Assembly (NCBI GenBank): GCA_038210135.1
Contig: JBBQWZ010000019.1
Coordinates: 40,793-104,792, forward strand
Source of the DNA: JBBQWZ01 sp038210135
GTDB taxonomy: Bacteria > Acidobacteriota > Terriglobia > Bryobacterales > Bryobacteraceae
Length of the DNA: 64,000 nucleotides
Direction of reading: 5' to 3'
Made by a program: the position numbers and the translations under genes. Below are positions 1 to 7,248 of the stretch, one piece after another. The first letter of the stretch is position 1; each line of letters begins with the position of its first letter. The notes beneath the pieces are model-generated. The model made no database searches, was not told the DNA's origin, and worked only from the letters and a program-made list of their open reading frames with translations.

Positions 1-236
1 GTCCGGACGTGGTATTTTTCCAATCTGGCGTCGATGCCTTGGCGGAGGACACACTAGGGCGTCTGTCCCTGACGCATAACGGATTGCTGCGGCGCGATGA
101 GCTGGTGTTTGCCGCTTGCAAGGAATATGGAGCTCCCCTCGTGGTCACACTCGGCGGCGGATATGCGAATCCGATCGAGCGGACGGCGGAGGCGCATGCG
201 AACACATTCCGGTCGGCACTGGTGATTTTAGGGTAA
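1..236 (+). CDS. Histone deacetylase-like (acetoin utilization family) protein, C-terminal fragment
   Basis: Only the last 75 or so codons are present; the gene begins upstream of the window. The visible part contains QSGVDALAEDTLGRLSLT, the segment after the metal-binding Asp of class II-type deacetylase folds, then a Gly-rich GGGYA turn that in this family lies near the active-site Tyr. Members remove acetyl groups from lysine or small polyamine-like substrates using zinc in the cytoplasm. The catalytic His-Asp region is outside the window, so activity cannot be judged. The reading frame is open from base 3 and stops at 236. Confidence 0.72.
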   Translation, partial: PDVVFFQSGVDALAEDTLGRLSLTHNGLLRRDELVFAACKEYGAPLVVTLGGGYANPIERTAEAHANTFRSALVILG

Positions 237-408
237 GCGTACTCTCTGCGCTTTCGCGGAACGGTGATTGAAATCGCCGACCTTGCGGTCGGGGTTATTG
301 GACTTGCCGGTCCGTTCCCTGATCGCGGTTCGATGGCACGGGCGGCGTGGACGCATTCGTTTGCGACAAATTTCTTCGGTTTCGTGGCCGCCGATGCTAG
401 GCTACTGC

Positions 409-1068
409 ATGCGACTTCCGCTTTCGTTGTTGTGGTTGAGTTGTGCCCTGATTGCTTCCGATTCGAAAGTCGTCAGCAACCCACTGCGATCGCCCGATGG
501 GTTGGCGAGGCGCGGCGCTCCGGTCACGCCGGCCAAATTCAAGGGTCGTCATGCGCTGAAGATGGTGGACGATCAAGCCTCGAGTGAACTGGCGATCTTT
601 AAGACGCTGGAGTTTCACAATGGCAGCCTCGAAGTGGATTTCGCCGCCGAACCCGCGGCCGGCGCTCCCGAGGGAGCGCGCGGATTTGTGGGGCTCGCGT
701 TCCGCGTGAAAGACGACCAGCATTACGACGCATTCTACTTGCGTCCAACCAACGGGCGCGCGGACGATCAGTTGCGGCGGAATCATGCGACGCAATATGT
801 CTCCGAGCCGGAGTTTCCGTGGCACCGGCTGCGCAAGGAGAATCCAGGCGTTTATGAATCCTATGTAGACATCGAGCCGGGCGTCTGGACACATTTCAGG
901 TTTGTCGTGAAAGGCACCCGAGCGGAGCTCTTCGTCAACCATCGAGCGCAGCCGTGCCTGATCGTGAAGGATCTGAAGAAGGGCGACATTGAAGGTGGAG
1001 TCGCGTTGTGGATCGGACAAGGCACGGTGGCGTACTTCTCGAATTTCAAGATGACTCCGGCACCGTAG
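409..1068 (+). CDS. Exported protein with a LamG/DUF1080-like (concanavalin fold) domain
   Basis: A 219-residue protein. I chose the ATG at 409 because it opens directly onto a hydrophobic signal segment (MRLPLSLLWLSCALIAS). An in-frame ATG lies at 394, and the frame is open back to a TTG at 268 whose extra residues look non-coding. The mature part reads like a jelly-roll glycan-binding or 3-keto-disaccharide-hydrolase-like domain: LEFHNGSLEVDF, GFVGLAFRV, HYDAFYLRPTNG and a final VALWIGQGTVAYFSNFK strand are typical of it. The likely location is periplasm or surface and the likely role is carbohydrate binding or hydrolysis, but no catalytic residues can be named. Neighbours give no functional hint. 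A TAGGCT box lies 5 nt before the ATG and there is no obvious Shine-Dalgarno sequence. Confidence 0.6.
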   Translation: MRLPLSLLWLSCALIASDSKVVSNPLRSPDGLARRGAPVTPAKFKGRHALKMVDDQASSELAIFKTLEFHNGSLEVDFAAEPAAGAPEGARGFVGLAFRVKDDQHYDAFYLRPTNGRADDQLRRNHATQYVSEPEFPWHRLRKENPGVYESYVDIEPGVWTHFRFVVKGTRAELFVNHRAQPCLIVKDLKKGDIEGGVALWIGQGTVAYFSNFKMTPAP

Positions 1069-1086
1069 GCCGCCGTCCGATTTCGG

Positions 1087-1108
1087 AGAGAATAAGTAGA
1101 GAATAAGT
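1087..1108 (+). repeat. Perfect 11-bp tandem duplication before the DUF433 gene
   Basis: AGAGAATAAGT occurs twice back to back at 1087-1097 and 1098-1108, one base before the ATG at 1110. It duplicates the purine-rich ribosome-binding region, so the spacing of GGAGAG to the start depends on it. Slippage here could alter antitoxin translation; that is inference. Confidence 0.8.
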
Positions 1109-1109
1109 A

Positions 1110-1352
1110 ATGCAGCTCAAGCCGCCATTCGAACGCATCTCGATTGAGCCCGGAAAAATGGGTGGTCAGGCAAACATTCGCGGAATGAGGATCACGGTTC
1201 GAAGAGTGCTCGAGCTGTTGGCAACGTATCCTGATCGTGCGGAGTTGTTCACCGATTATCCAGACCTGGAAGAAGCGGATCTTCGACAGGCGCTTGCGTT
1301 CGCAGCCGCAACCGTCGACGGCACGATCGACCTTCATCTCGATGCCGCGTGA
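1110..1352 (+). CDS. DUF433 family protein, probable antitoxin
   Basis: An 80-residue protein with the DUF433 winged-helix pattern: an N-terminal basic strand (FERISIEPGKMGGQANIRG), then RITVRRVLELLA and a short acidic helix-turn YPDLEEADLRQALAFAA. This family is known as the DNA-binding or neutralising partner of PIN-like DUF5615 toxins. The next gene is a DUF5615 protein starting on the last base of this stop codon (TGATG), the usual arrangement of the pair. It probably autoregulates the pair. It is preceded by an unusual 11-bp tandem duplication in the leader. Length matches the family. Confidence 0.85.
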   Translation: MQLKPPFERISIEPGKMGGQANIRGMRITVRRVLELLATYPDRAELFTDYPDLEEADLRQALAFAAATVDGTIDLHLDAA

Positions 1353-1717
1353 TGCGGCTGCTGCTCGATCAAGGTTTGCCCTTCGGTGCTGTTATCCAAT
1401 TGCGATCCGCCGGCTGGGACGCCGTCCACGTTCGCGAAATTGGCATGCGGGATTCTCCGGATGCCGAGATTCTTGATTTCGCGGGTTTAGACGACCGCAT
1501 TCTCATCACGCTCGATCGAGACTTTCCCCAGATTCTTGCCTTAACCTTGGCCCGCCGACCGTCCGTCCTTTTTATCTGTCAACAGGGACTTCGAGCGGAT
1601 AGCATGGCGTCTCTGATCGTTTCGATCTGTGACGAGCACGCGGACGAACTGAGTAAGGGTTGCGTCGTCAAGGTGAGCGCCAGAGGAACGCGTATCCACC
1701 CCTTACCCCTTGCCTGA
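1352..1717 (+). CDS. DUF5615 PIN-like protein, probable toxin
   Basis: A 121-residue protein of the Mut7-C/PIN-like DUF5615 family, typically an RNase toxin paired with DUF433. The N-terminal MRLLLDQGLPF carries the first conserved Asp (LLDQ). The centre has HVREIGMRDSPDAEIL and ILITLDRDFPQIL, the second acidic cluster (D-R-D-F) characteristic of the family. The start is the ATG at 1352, overlapping the antitoxin stop; a GTG at 1349 is also possible. Acidic residues expected for metal binding appear intact, so the toxin may be active. The target is unknown. Co-transcription with the upstream gene is almost certain from the overlap. Confidence 0.83.
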   Translation: MRLLLDQGLPFGAVIQLRSAGWDAVHVREIGMRDSPDAEILDFAGLDDRILITLDRDFPQILALTLARRPSVLFICQQGLRADSMASLIVSICDEHADELSKGCVVKVSARGTRIHPLPLA

Positions 1718-1753
1718 CTTTTGCTTGTCATCCCGGCTCGCTACCATGGAATC

Positions 1754-2722
1754 GTGACCGTGGCCGACATCAAACGCATCGCACTGGATTGCGGATTTGA
1801 GTTGGCTGGCATTGCCTCGGTGGTTCCGCATCCAGACAGCGCGCGTTATCTCGACTGGGCCGCTCGCGGTCTTCACGGGCAGATGGGATATCTGGCGGAT
1901 CACCGGGCTGACGTTCGGACCGATCCGCGACAGTTGCTGCCTTCTGCCAAGTCGATGCTTTGCGTTGGCAAATTGTATAACTCGCGCGTTCCGTATTCGA
2001 CGGAATTTGACGATTCCGAGCGCGCTTGGATTTCGCGATACGCTTTCTTCGATTGCGATTATCACGACGTCATGCGGCGCGATCTGGAGCGTGTCGGAAC
2101 GCTGATTTCGCAGTCTGTCGAGTGCGAATGGCGGGCTGTCGTCGATACGGCTCCGCTGCTCGAACGAAGCTACGCTCATGAGGCGGGCTTGGGTTGGATC
2201 GGCAAGAATACGTGTCTGATCAACGAGCCGCGCGGAAGCTGGTTTTTTCTCGGCGAGTTGCTCTTATCGCTCGAATTGGAGCCGGACAGTCCGCCGCCGG
2301 ATCGGTGTGGAACCTGCTCGCGTTGTATCGACGCGTGTCCGACGCAGGCCATCGTGCCCTCTCCTGCTGGCGGCTGGGAGCTCGATGCGCGGCGGTGCAT
2401 TTCCTATTTCACGATCGAACATCGCGCAGAAATTCCAGCGGAGTTCCACGCGCCGATCGGGCAGCATGTGTTCGGGTGCGACATCTGCCAGGACGTGTGT
2501 CCGTGGAATCGCGAGGCGCCGGTAACGGAAGACGCGCGATTCGTTCCGGCGCACGTGGCTCCGTTGCTCGATGAGCTGGCGGCGATGGATGCGGAGGCGT
2601 TCCGGGCGAAGTTCCGGCACACGCCGGTCAGTCGCGCAAAGGCCGATGGATTCGCGCGCAATGTTGCGATTGCGCAGGCGAATTCACGGCAGGCGAATAA
2701 AGGAAAGATAGCCGTCCCATGA
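1754..2722 (+). CDS. queG: Epoxyqueuosine reductase
   Basis: A 322-residue enzyme that reduces epoxyqueuosine to queuosine in tRNA, using a cobalamin cofactor and two [4Fe-4S] clusters. The sequence shows the QueG N-terminal flavin/cobalamin-binding half (GLHGQMGYLADHRADVRTDP; VDTAPLLERSYAHEAGLGW-IGKNT) followed by the ferredoxin motif CGTCSRCIDACP and the second cluster ligands CDICQDVCPWN. All eight cysteines are present. The start is set at a GTG (1754) because upstream codons lie in AT-poor leader with no initiation signal; TACCAT lies 6 nt before it. It overlaps the following TPR gene by 4 bases. tgt, acting earlier in the same pathway, lies 5 kb downstream in the window. Confidence 0.93.
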   Translation: MTVADIKRIALDCGFELAGIASVVPHPDSARYLDWAARGLHGQMGYLADHRADVRTDPRQLLPSAKSMLCVGKLYNSRVPYSTEFDDSERAWISRYAFFDCDYHDVMRRDLERVGTLISQSVECEWRAVVDTAPLLERSYAHEAGLGWIGKNTCLINEPRGSWFFLGELLLSLELEPDSPPPDRCGTCSRCIDACPTQAIVPSPAGGWELDARRCISYFTIEHRAEIPAEFHAPIGQHVFGCDICQDVCPWNREAPVTEDARFVPAHVAPLLDELAAMDAEAFRAKFRHTPVSRAKADGFARNVAIAQANSRQANKGKIAVP

Positions 2723-3912
2723 AGCGAGTTTTGATTGGATTGATTGCGGTGATGCTGGCGGCGTCGAATGCGGCCGCGCAAGGTATTTTGACGGAGGCGA
2801 CCGTCAATCCAGGCTTCGACCATTTCTACAATCTGGAGTTCACGCAGGCCATCGCGGAGTTCCGCAAGCAATTGGCTGAGGCTCCGGATTCGGCGGACGC
2901 ACGGAATCATTTGGCGCAATCGATTCTGTATCGCGAGCTATACAAGGTCGGCGCGCTTGAAACCGAGTTGGTGACCGGGAACAACCCGTTTGTACGACGA
3001 GCAGGAGTGAATCCGAGCGCGGAGGATCAACGCGAGTTCGATGAATTGATTGCGAAGTCGCTCGAGATTTCGCAATCGAAGATCGACGCGAATCCGCGCG
3101 ACAAGGACGCGTATTATTCGCTGGGCGCGGCCCACGGATTGCGTTCGTCCTACTTGTTCCTGGTTCGCAAATCGTGGACGGACGCCTTGAAAGACGCAAC
3201 CGCCGCGCGCAAGGCGCATGCGAAGGCGACCGAAATCGATCCGGCGTTTATCGACGCCCGGATGACGCAAGGCGTCTACATGTACCTGGTCGGCAACTTG
3301 AATTTCATGTACCGGATGCTGGGATTTCTGGGCGGATTCCGCGGCGACAGAGAAGGCGGCATCCGGATTCTTCAGCAGGTTTACAACGACGGCCATCGTA
3401 ACAGCCTGGATGCGGGCGTCATGCTGGCGGCGATTTACCGGCGCGAGCATCGATCGGCGGACGCGATTCCGCTGGTGCAGACGATGATCGCGGCGTGTCC
3501 ACGCAATCCCGTTTTCCGCATGGAGCTGGCGCAGATGTACGCCGATACGGGCAACAAAGAATCGGCGCTGGGTGTGTATGAGGAGATCGAGGGGCTGCGC
3601 AAGAAACGCGCCGCCGGGTTCGCGGAACTCCCTGAGGCCAAGATCACCTATTCACGCGGGAATCTGCTGTTCTGGTACGGCGATACGGATTCCGCGCTCG
3701 CCGATATGAAGTACGCGACGGAACACGCCGATTCCCTGGACCTGAATACGGGCGTGCTTGCATGGATGCGGCTGGGGCAGCTTTACGACTTGAAGGGTCA
3801 GCGGAGAGAGGCGCAATCGGCTTACAAGCAGGCGGTCGCGCTGGCCCCGCAGTCGGGCGCGGGGAAAGAAGCGAAGGGTTACGTTTCGCGGGCGTACCGG
3901 CGGAAGAGCTAG
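2719..3912 (+). CDS. Exported tetratricopeptide-repeat protein
   Basis: A 397-residue protein with a clear signal peptide (MKRVLIGLIAVMLAASNAAAQ). The rest is helical repeats: segments such as AIAEFRKQLAEAPDSADARNHLAQS, KDAYYSLGAAHGL, VFRMELAQMYADTGNKESALGVYEEI and WMRLGQLYDLKGQRREAQSAYKQA match the TPR pattern. Proteins of this type act as periplasmic scaffolds; no enzymatic motif is visible and the partner is unknown. The ATG overlaps the queG stop (ATGA), so translation is coupled, but a role in tRNA modification is not implied because the protein is exported. No specific family name can be given. Confidence 0.8.
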   Translation: MKRVLIGLIAVMLAASNAAAQGILTEATVNPGFDHFYNLEFTQAIAEFRKQLAEAPDSADARNHLAQSILYRELYKVGALETELVTGNNPFVRRAGVNPSAEDQREFDELIAKSLEISQSKIDANPRDKDAYYSLGAAHGLRSSYLFLVRKSWTDALKDATAARKAHAKATEIDPAFIDARMTQGVYMYLVGNLNFMYRMLGFLGGFRGDREGGIRILQQVYNDGHRNSLDAGVMLAAIYRREHRSADAIPLVQTMIAACPRNPVFRMELAQMYADTGNKESALGVYEEIEGLRKKRAAGFAELPEAKITYSRGNLLFWYGDTDSALADMKYATEHADSLDLNTGVLAWMRLGQLYDLKGQRREAQSAYKQAVALAPQSGAGKEAKGYVSRAYRRKS

Positions 3913-4015
3913 GTTTGTGTCGGTGGTAGCCCGCATGACTGTGTGAAATGAGGTCCGCTCCCTCACGGTCGCGGTTCTGTGCTCCAGTCTGAGGTCACGC
4001 CATTGGAGCGTCCAT

Positions 4016-4951
4016 TCAGGTGGTGCGCGGGGGACGAGGTAGCAATTTCAGGCGGCGCAGATTCTCTTCCCCGCCCTTGCCGGTCAATTGCCAATATTTC
4101 ATTCGCTCGGATGCCAAAAGCTGACCGCGCTCGCCGGCCGACGTTTCCCAGCGGACGATGCGATGGGGCGCTTCGCGCTCGACCCAGAATTTGCGGATGT
4201 CGCTTTCGATCTGCACGGTGCATAGTTCAACCTCGAAGTTCCCGGCGGGCATCGTCAGGCGTTGATTTACGGGGGAGCGGGTGAAGTTGGATTGTCTGAA
4301 CTGCGGAGGCTGCTGTCCGTCGAGCGACGTGAGGACCGGCGCGAGGCGGAATTCTCCTCGCTTCACAAACGGTTCGCCCAGCTGCCGCGCCCAGAACCAC
4401 AGCGCGTCCGTGCAGGTGGCCGCGGGCGGATATTGGACTTCCTGCTGCTGGTCTGCATCGCCATCGAGATAACTGTGACGTGACGAGCGGATGGTGGTGC
4501 GGTCGAACAGCATCTGGTGATAGAGAGAACCTTGCCAATCCTGCCGCGAATACGCGATTTTTGTTGGGAATCCCGCAGGCCGGCCATTTGCAGCGGCCAT
4601 CGAAAGGAAAACGGTGAGCTGTTCGTGCGAATTCGAGATGCCGGTTTGGAGATCTTTGAGGAGGTTGAGTTTGACGACTGGAAACTCGTCCGTCTTGGGA
4701 TGTTTGCCGGGTTCGGCTTTGACGCGCAGCGAGTTCGACAGAGTCTCCGCGGAGACAATGGAAATGGCGACGCCGCGGCGCGGTTCGTTGTCAATCGTCG
4801 AAGTGAGGTCGTAGCTGGTCACCTCGGCGAGGCCGTCGTTCCAGGACTTCCAGAAGGCGGGATCGACGGCGGCGGATGCGGCTCCAGATGCCACGGTTCC
4901 GGCGGCCGCGGCGGCGAGGAAAAGCTGCCTCCGCGTAATGCGCTGAGTCAT
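4016..4951 (-). CDS. Exported protein of unknown function with Tat-like signal
   Basis: A 311-residue protein beginning MTQRITRRQLFLAAAAAGTVASGAASA. The RR-x-LF pair before a hydrophobic Ala/Gly stretch resembles a twin-arginine signal. The mature region is beta-rich: EVTSYDLTSTIDNEPRRGV, LRVKAEPGKHPKTDEFPVVKL, then NFEVELCTVQIES and a final block HRIVRWETSAGERGQLLASERMKYWQLT. That last pattern recalls DUF3108-type periplasmic beta proteins, but the match is weak. No catalytic residues are recognisable. It is a single transcription unit, separated by 217 bases from the serine hydrolase upstream on the same strand, with a dispersed repeat in that gap. A GACAAT hexamer lies 6 nt before the start codon. 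Confidence 0.6.
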   Translation of the reverse strand: MTQRITRRQLFLAAAAAGTVASGAASAAVDPAFWKSWNDGLAEVTSYDLTSTIDNEPRRGVAISIVSAETLSNSLRVKAEPGKHPKTDEFPVVKLNLLKDLQTGISNSHEQLTVFLSMAAANGRPAGFPTKIAYSRQDWQGSLYHQMLFDRTTIRSSRHSYLDGDADQQQEVQYPPAATCTDALWFWARQLGEPFVKRGEFRLAPVLTSLDGQQPPQFRQSNFTRSPVNQRLTMPAGNFEVELCTVQIESDIRKFWVEREAPHRIVRWETSAGERGQLLASERMKYWQLTGKGGEENLRRLKLLPRPPRTT

Positions 4952-5061
4952 GTATTGATTGTCGCTATTACGCGGTCGGGGCGGGCGAACGAACTTGGAG
5001 GCGTAGCGCGCGAAGTGTGAGGTCGAACGAACGATCTCACGATCGCCGTGTGAAATCGAGC

Positions 5062-5156
5062 GGAATCCCGCCCTCGCTGGCGGGGTTATGAGAGCCGGAA
5101 GTCCCGTCGCTCACGCTCCGGGTTCAATCCGCGCGGTGCGAGTGAGTTAGAAAGCG
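5062..5156 (+). repeat. Dispersed intergenic repeat, copy A (about 95 bp)
   Basis: This stretch matches the reverse complement of 55728-55822 along its whole length by hand alignment, with roughly four of five positions the same and one single-base gap on each side. The best-kept core is GTCCCGTCGCT / ACGCT / CGGGTTCAATCCG, and the outer parts GGTGCGAGTGAGTT and AAAGCG also match. The left part can fold (CCCGCC...GGCGGG). A decayed third copy lies at 20589-20637. All copies are intergenic. Confidence 0.8.
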
Positions 5157-5168
5157 ATGGCCGATTTC

Positions 5169-6416
5169 TTATTGCACCAAAGCCTGATAGACCCGGACCC
5201 GGGTCTGGCGCCAGTAGGGCACATTGGCAGTCTGGGGAATCTGGACCATCAAGACGGCGATGAGCTTCGCTTTGGGATCGACCCAAAAATAGGTTCCGGT
5301 GATTCCGGCCCAGGAAAAATCGCCGACGGAGCCGGGGACGGGATTGCGGCCCGCCGCTGTCCGGACACCGAAGCCGAGGCCGAAACCGGTGCCCATTTCC
5401 GGCGTGGGTCCGAAAGCGCCGAGGATCATGGCGACGGGCGTGTAGCGGTTGGCAGCCGGCGGAATCTGGTCTGCGGTCATCAGCGCGACCGTATGCGGCG
5501 AGAGGAGGCGGACTCCGTCGAGCTCGCCGCCGTTCAATAGCATCTGGCAGAAACGCGCGTAATCCCCGGCGGTCGAGAGCATTCCACCGCCACCCGACAA
5601 CAGGCCGGGCCGCACAGACGGATCGGAGGGAGGCAAAGCCATCATGGCGTCCGGCATCGCGAGCCGGGCTGCTTTTCCCCCGCCCGCGAAGAAGCCGGTG
5701 TCGGGCATCTTCAGCGGACCGGTGATGCGAGCCGCGATAAATTGATCGAGCTCCATTCCGCTCGCGACTTCGACCACCCGGCCGAGGACATCGGTCGACA
5801 CGCTGTATTCCCAAGCGTCGCCGGGATGGTGCAGCAACGGAAGGCTGGCGATCGTAGCCACCATTTCCTTCAACGATTTCGCGGCAAACATTCCGCTGCG
5901 TTGATAAAGGACGTCGACCGGCGTGGTTCCGAAGATCCCGTAGGTGAGGCCGGAGGTGTGGCGCATTAAATCCTGCACCGTCATGGCGCGTTTGGGCGCG
6001 ACCTTGTCCGGTCCGACTTTTACGTCCTTGAATTCGGGTAGGTATTGGGCGACGGGCGCTCCAATGTCGAGCTTCCCTTCCTCGGCGAGGATCATCGCGG
6101 CAACCGACACGATAGGCTTGGTCATCGAAGCGATGCGGAAAATCGCGTCGGCCTTCATGGGCGTCTGCGTTTTGCGGTTTTGAAAACCGACCGCCTCGAG
6201 AGAAGCGATCTTTCCGTTACCGGCGATGAGCAGAACGCCCCCCGGAATCTGCTTGCTCTCGACGTCCGCTTTCATTTGCTCGCGAATCTTCGCGAGCCGG
6301 GCGGAGGAGAAGCCGACGTCCTCCGGGCGGGATGCCTTGGGAAGTGGTTGGGCGAAGAGGGCGAGCGGCAGCGTGGCCGCGGCGATCGCGAGAGAAATCC
6401 GTTGGAGGAAGAGCAT
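5169..6416 (-). CDS. Serine hydrolase of the beta-lactamase/class C esterase family
   Basis: A 415-residue exported protein with a signal peptide (MLFLQRISLAIAAATLPLALFAQ). The penicillin-binding-fold SxxK motif is at residues 97-100 (IASMTKP), and a Tyr in WEYSVSTDVLG fits the YxN position with Asn replaced, as in many EstB-type esterases. VRPGLLSGGGGMLSTAGDYARF is the usual third conserved block. Such proteins hydrolyse esters, D-amino-peptides or, rarely, beta-lactams in the periplasm; the substrate cannot be told. I chose the ATG at 6416. The frame remains open upstream, but those residues are the remnant of an ArsR regulator, not part of this protein. A TAGACT box lies 7 nt before the start. 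Confidence 0.87.
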   Translation of the reverse strand: MLFLQRISLAIAAATLPLALFAQPLPKASRPEDVGFSSARLAKIREQMKADVESKQIPGGVLLIAGNGKIASLEAVGFQNRKTQTPMKADAIFRIASMTKPIVSVAAMILAEEGKLDIGAPVAQYLPEFKDVKVGPDKVAPKRAMTVQDLMRHTSGLTYGIFGTTPVDVLYQRSGMFAAKSLKEMVATIASLPLLHHPGDAWEYSVSTDVLGRVVEVASGMELDQFIAARITGPLKMPDTGFFAGGGKAARLAMPDAMMALPPSDPSVRPGLLSGGGGMLSTAGDYARFCQMLLNGGELDGVRLLSPHTVALMTADQIPPAANRYTPVAMILGAFGPTPEMGTGFGLGFGVRTAAGRNPVPGSVGDFSWAGITGTYFWVDPKAKLIAVLMVQIPQTANVPYWRQTRVRVYQALVQ

Positions 6417-6423
6417 CCGCTTC

Positions 6424-6429
6424 AGTCTA
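6424..6429 (-). promoter_or_regulatory. Possible -10 element for a leaderless start of the serine hydrolase gene
   Basis: On the minus strand TAGACT is followed by 7 nt and then the ATG at 6416, with no Shine-Dalgarno sequence between. No convincing -35 was found. Confidence 0.35.
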
Positions 6430-6464
6430 TATCGCGCGATCGAATTAGTGAAATTCTTTGACAA

Positions 6465-6545
6465 CCCGGCTTTCAGATGCTTCGAGATTGCCGGCATGCT
6501 CATCTCGAACGGAGCTGCCAATTCCGTCACTGATGCGCTGGCCGA
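6465..6545 (-). pseudogene. ArsR-family transcriptional regulator relic
   Basis: Minus-strand translation gives ASVTELAAPFEMSMPAISKHLK, the recognition helix-turn-helix signature of ArsR/SmtB-type repressors that accompany SRPBCC genes. The N-terminal third is missing; just upstream another frame reads RRPVF, resembling the RRAVF that usually precedes this block, so a frameshift is likely. Immediately after HLK the usual V-L-E-R is lost and the frame reads AGLSKN before becoming unrelated. No start codon, no dimerisation helices and no partner gene remain. It is therefore a decayed fragment sitting directly upstream of the serine hydrolase. Confidence 0.7.
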
Positions 6546-6600
6546 GGAAAACGGGACGACGAAGCAGACGCTGCACAGTGCTCTGACCGCTTGAAAGTAT

Positions 6601-6645
6601 CCCGGGCTGACGCCCGGGGTCTAACCCCTGGGCGTTTAGCCCGGG
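6601..6645. repeat. Long CCCGGG-type palindrome
   Basis: Nested arms pair across a short loop: CCCGGGCT (6601-6608) with AGCCCGGG (6638-6645), CGCCC (6611-6615) with GGGCG (6630-6634), and GGGG (6616-6619) with CCCC (6625-6628). It lies just past the 3' end of the DinB gene (minus strand). It has no T-run, so it is better viewed as a REP-like hairpin than a classical terminator. A related palindrome is at 60751-60773. Confidence 0.8.
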
Positions 6646-6668
6646 GACATTTATTGCCGGTCAGTGCA

Positions 6669-7232
6669 CTAGAACATGTAATCCGGCGGCCTGATTCCCT
6701 TGAGCCGCAGATAGACTTCGGCTTGCGCGCGGTGATGGGCGGCGTGCGTGAACATTCCGAGAATCAACTGGCGGCCGTTCACTTCCGGCTTGCCGACCCA
6801 ATCCACTTTATACATCTTCGTCAATTGCTCCGGCGTGACGCCCGGCAGGACGCGGAGCACGTAGTCGAAGCTGTCGTTCACATAGCGAATCACATCCGCC
6901 TTGGGATGCGCTTTCGATACGCCGGCGTCGATGCCGGATTGGATTCCAGTAAGCTGTTCGAAACGGAAGACTGTGGATCCGGCGATGTGCATCATCAGCA
7001 CCGCGAACGACATTTCCTCCGGTGACGCCTTGAAGGAGTAGTTCTCTTCCGGCATTTTCTCCGCGACCGCGATGGTGAATTGCTTTGAGATTTTCCAGTT
7101 GTCGAGCAGCTCCGCCGGCGTAAGAAGCGACGCGGAATCCGCTGCGAAAAGGGACAGCGAGGCCGCAAACAATATGGCGGCAGTGAACCACAGAGAAGGT
7201 CTCAGCACGCCTACGATTATGCGATTCCTCAT
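6669..7232 (-). CDS. Exported DinB-family protein
   Basis: A 187-residue protein with an N-terminal hydrophobic signal or anchor (LWFTAAILFAASLSLFAA) followed by a DinB/YfiT-like four-helix bundle. The family's metal-binding His triad is visible: MMHIAGS in the second helix and THAAHHRAQ near the C-terminus, followed by EVYLRLKGIRPPDY, the standard family ending. Enzymes of this superfamily are metal-dependent, often thiol transferases or hydrolases; the substrate here is unknown. The signal peptide is a feature common among acidobacterial copies and places it in the periplasm. It is divergent from tgt with only 16 bases between the start codons, so the promoters must overlap. Confidence 0.82.
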   Translation of the reverse strand: MRNRIIVGVLRPSLWFTAAILFAASLSLFAADSASLLTPAELLDNWKISKQFTIAVAEKMPEENYSFKASPEEMSFAVLMMHIAGSTVFRFEQLTGIQSGIDAGVSKAHPKADVIRYVNDSFDYVLRVLPGVTPEQLTKMYKVDWVGKPEVNGRQLILGMFTHAAHHRAQAEVYLRLKGIRPPDYMF

Positions 7233-7248
7233 TCGCCTGCGAAAATAA

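Noticed and set aside
5100..5135. tRNA gene (GGTTCAATCC resembles a T-arm; also near 20610 and 55755)
   Set aside because: The flanking bases do not form a 5-bp T-stem, and no acceptor, D or anticodon arms can be found. The motif belongs to the dispersed repeat.
6417..6530. 38-residue N-terminal extension of the serine hydrolase
   Set aside because: These residues are an ArsR helix-turn-helix relic and precede a complete signal peptide starting at 6416.
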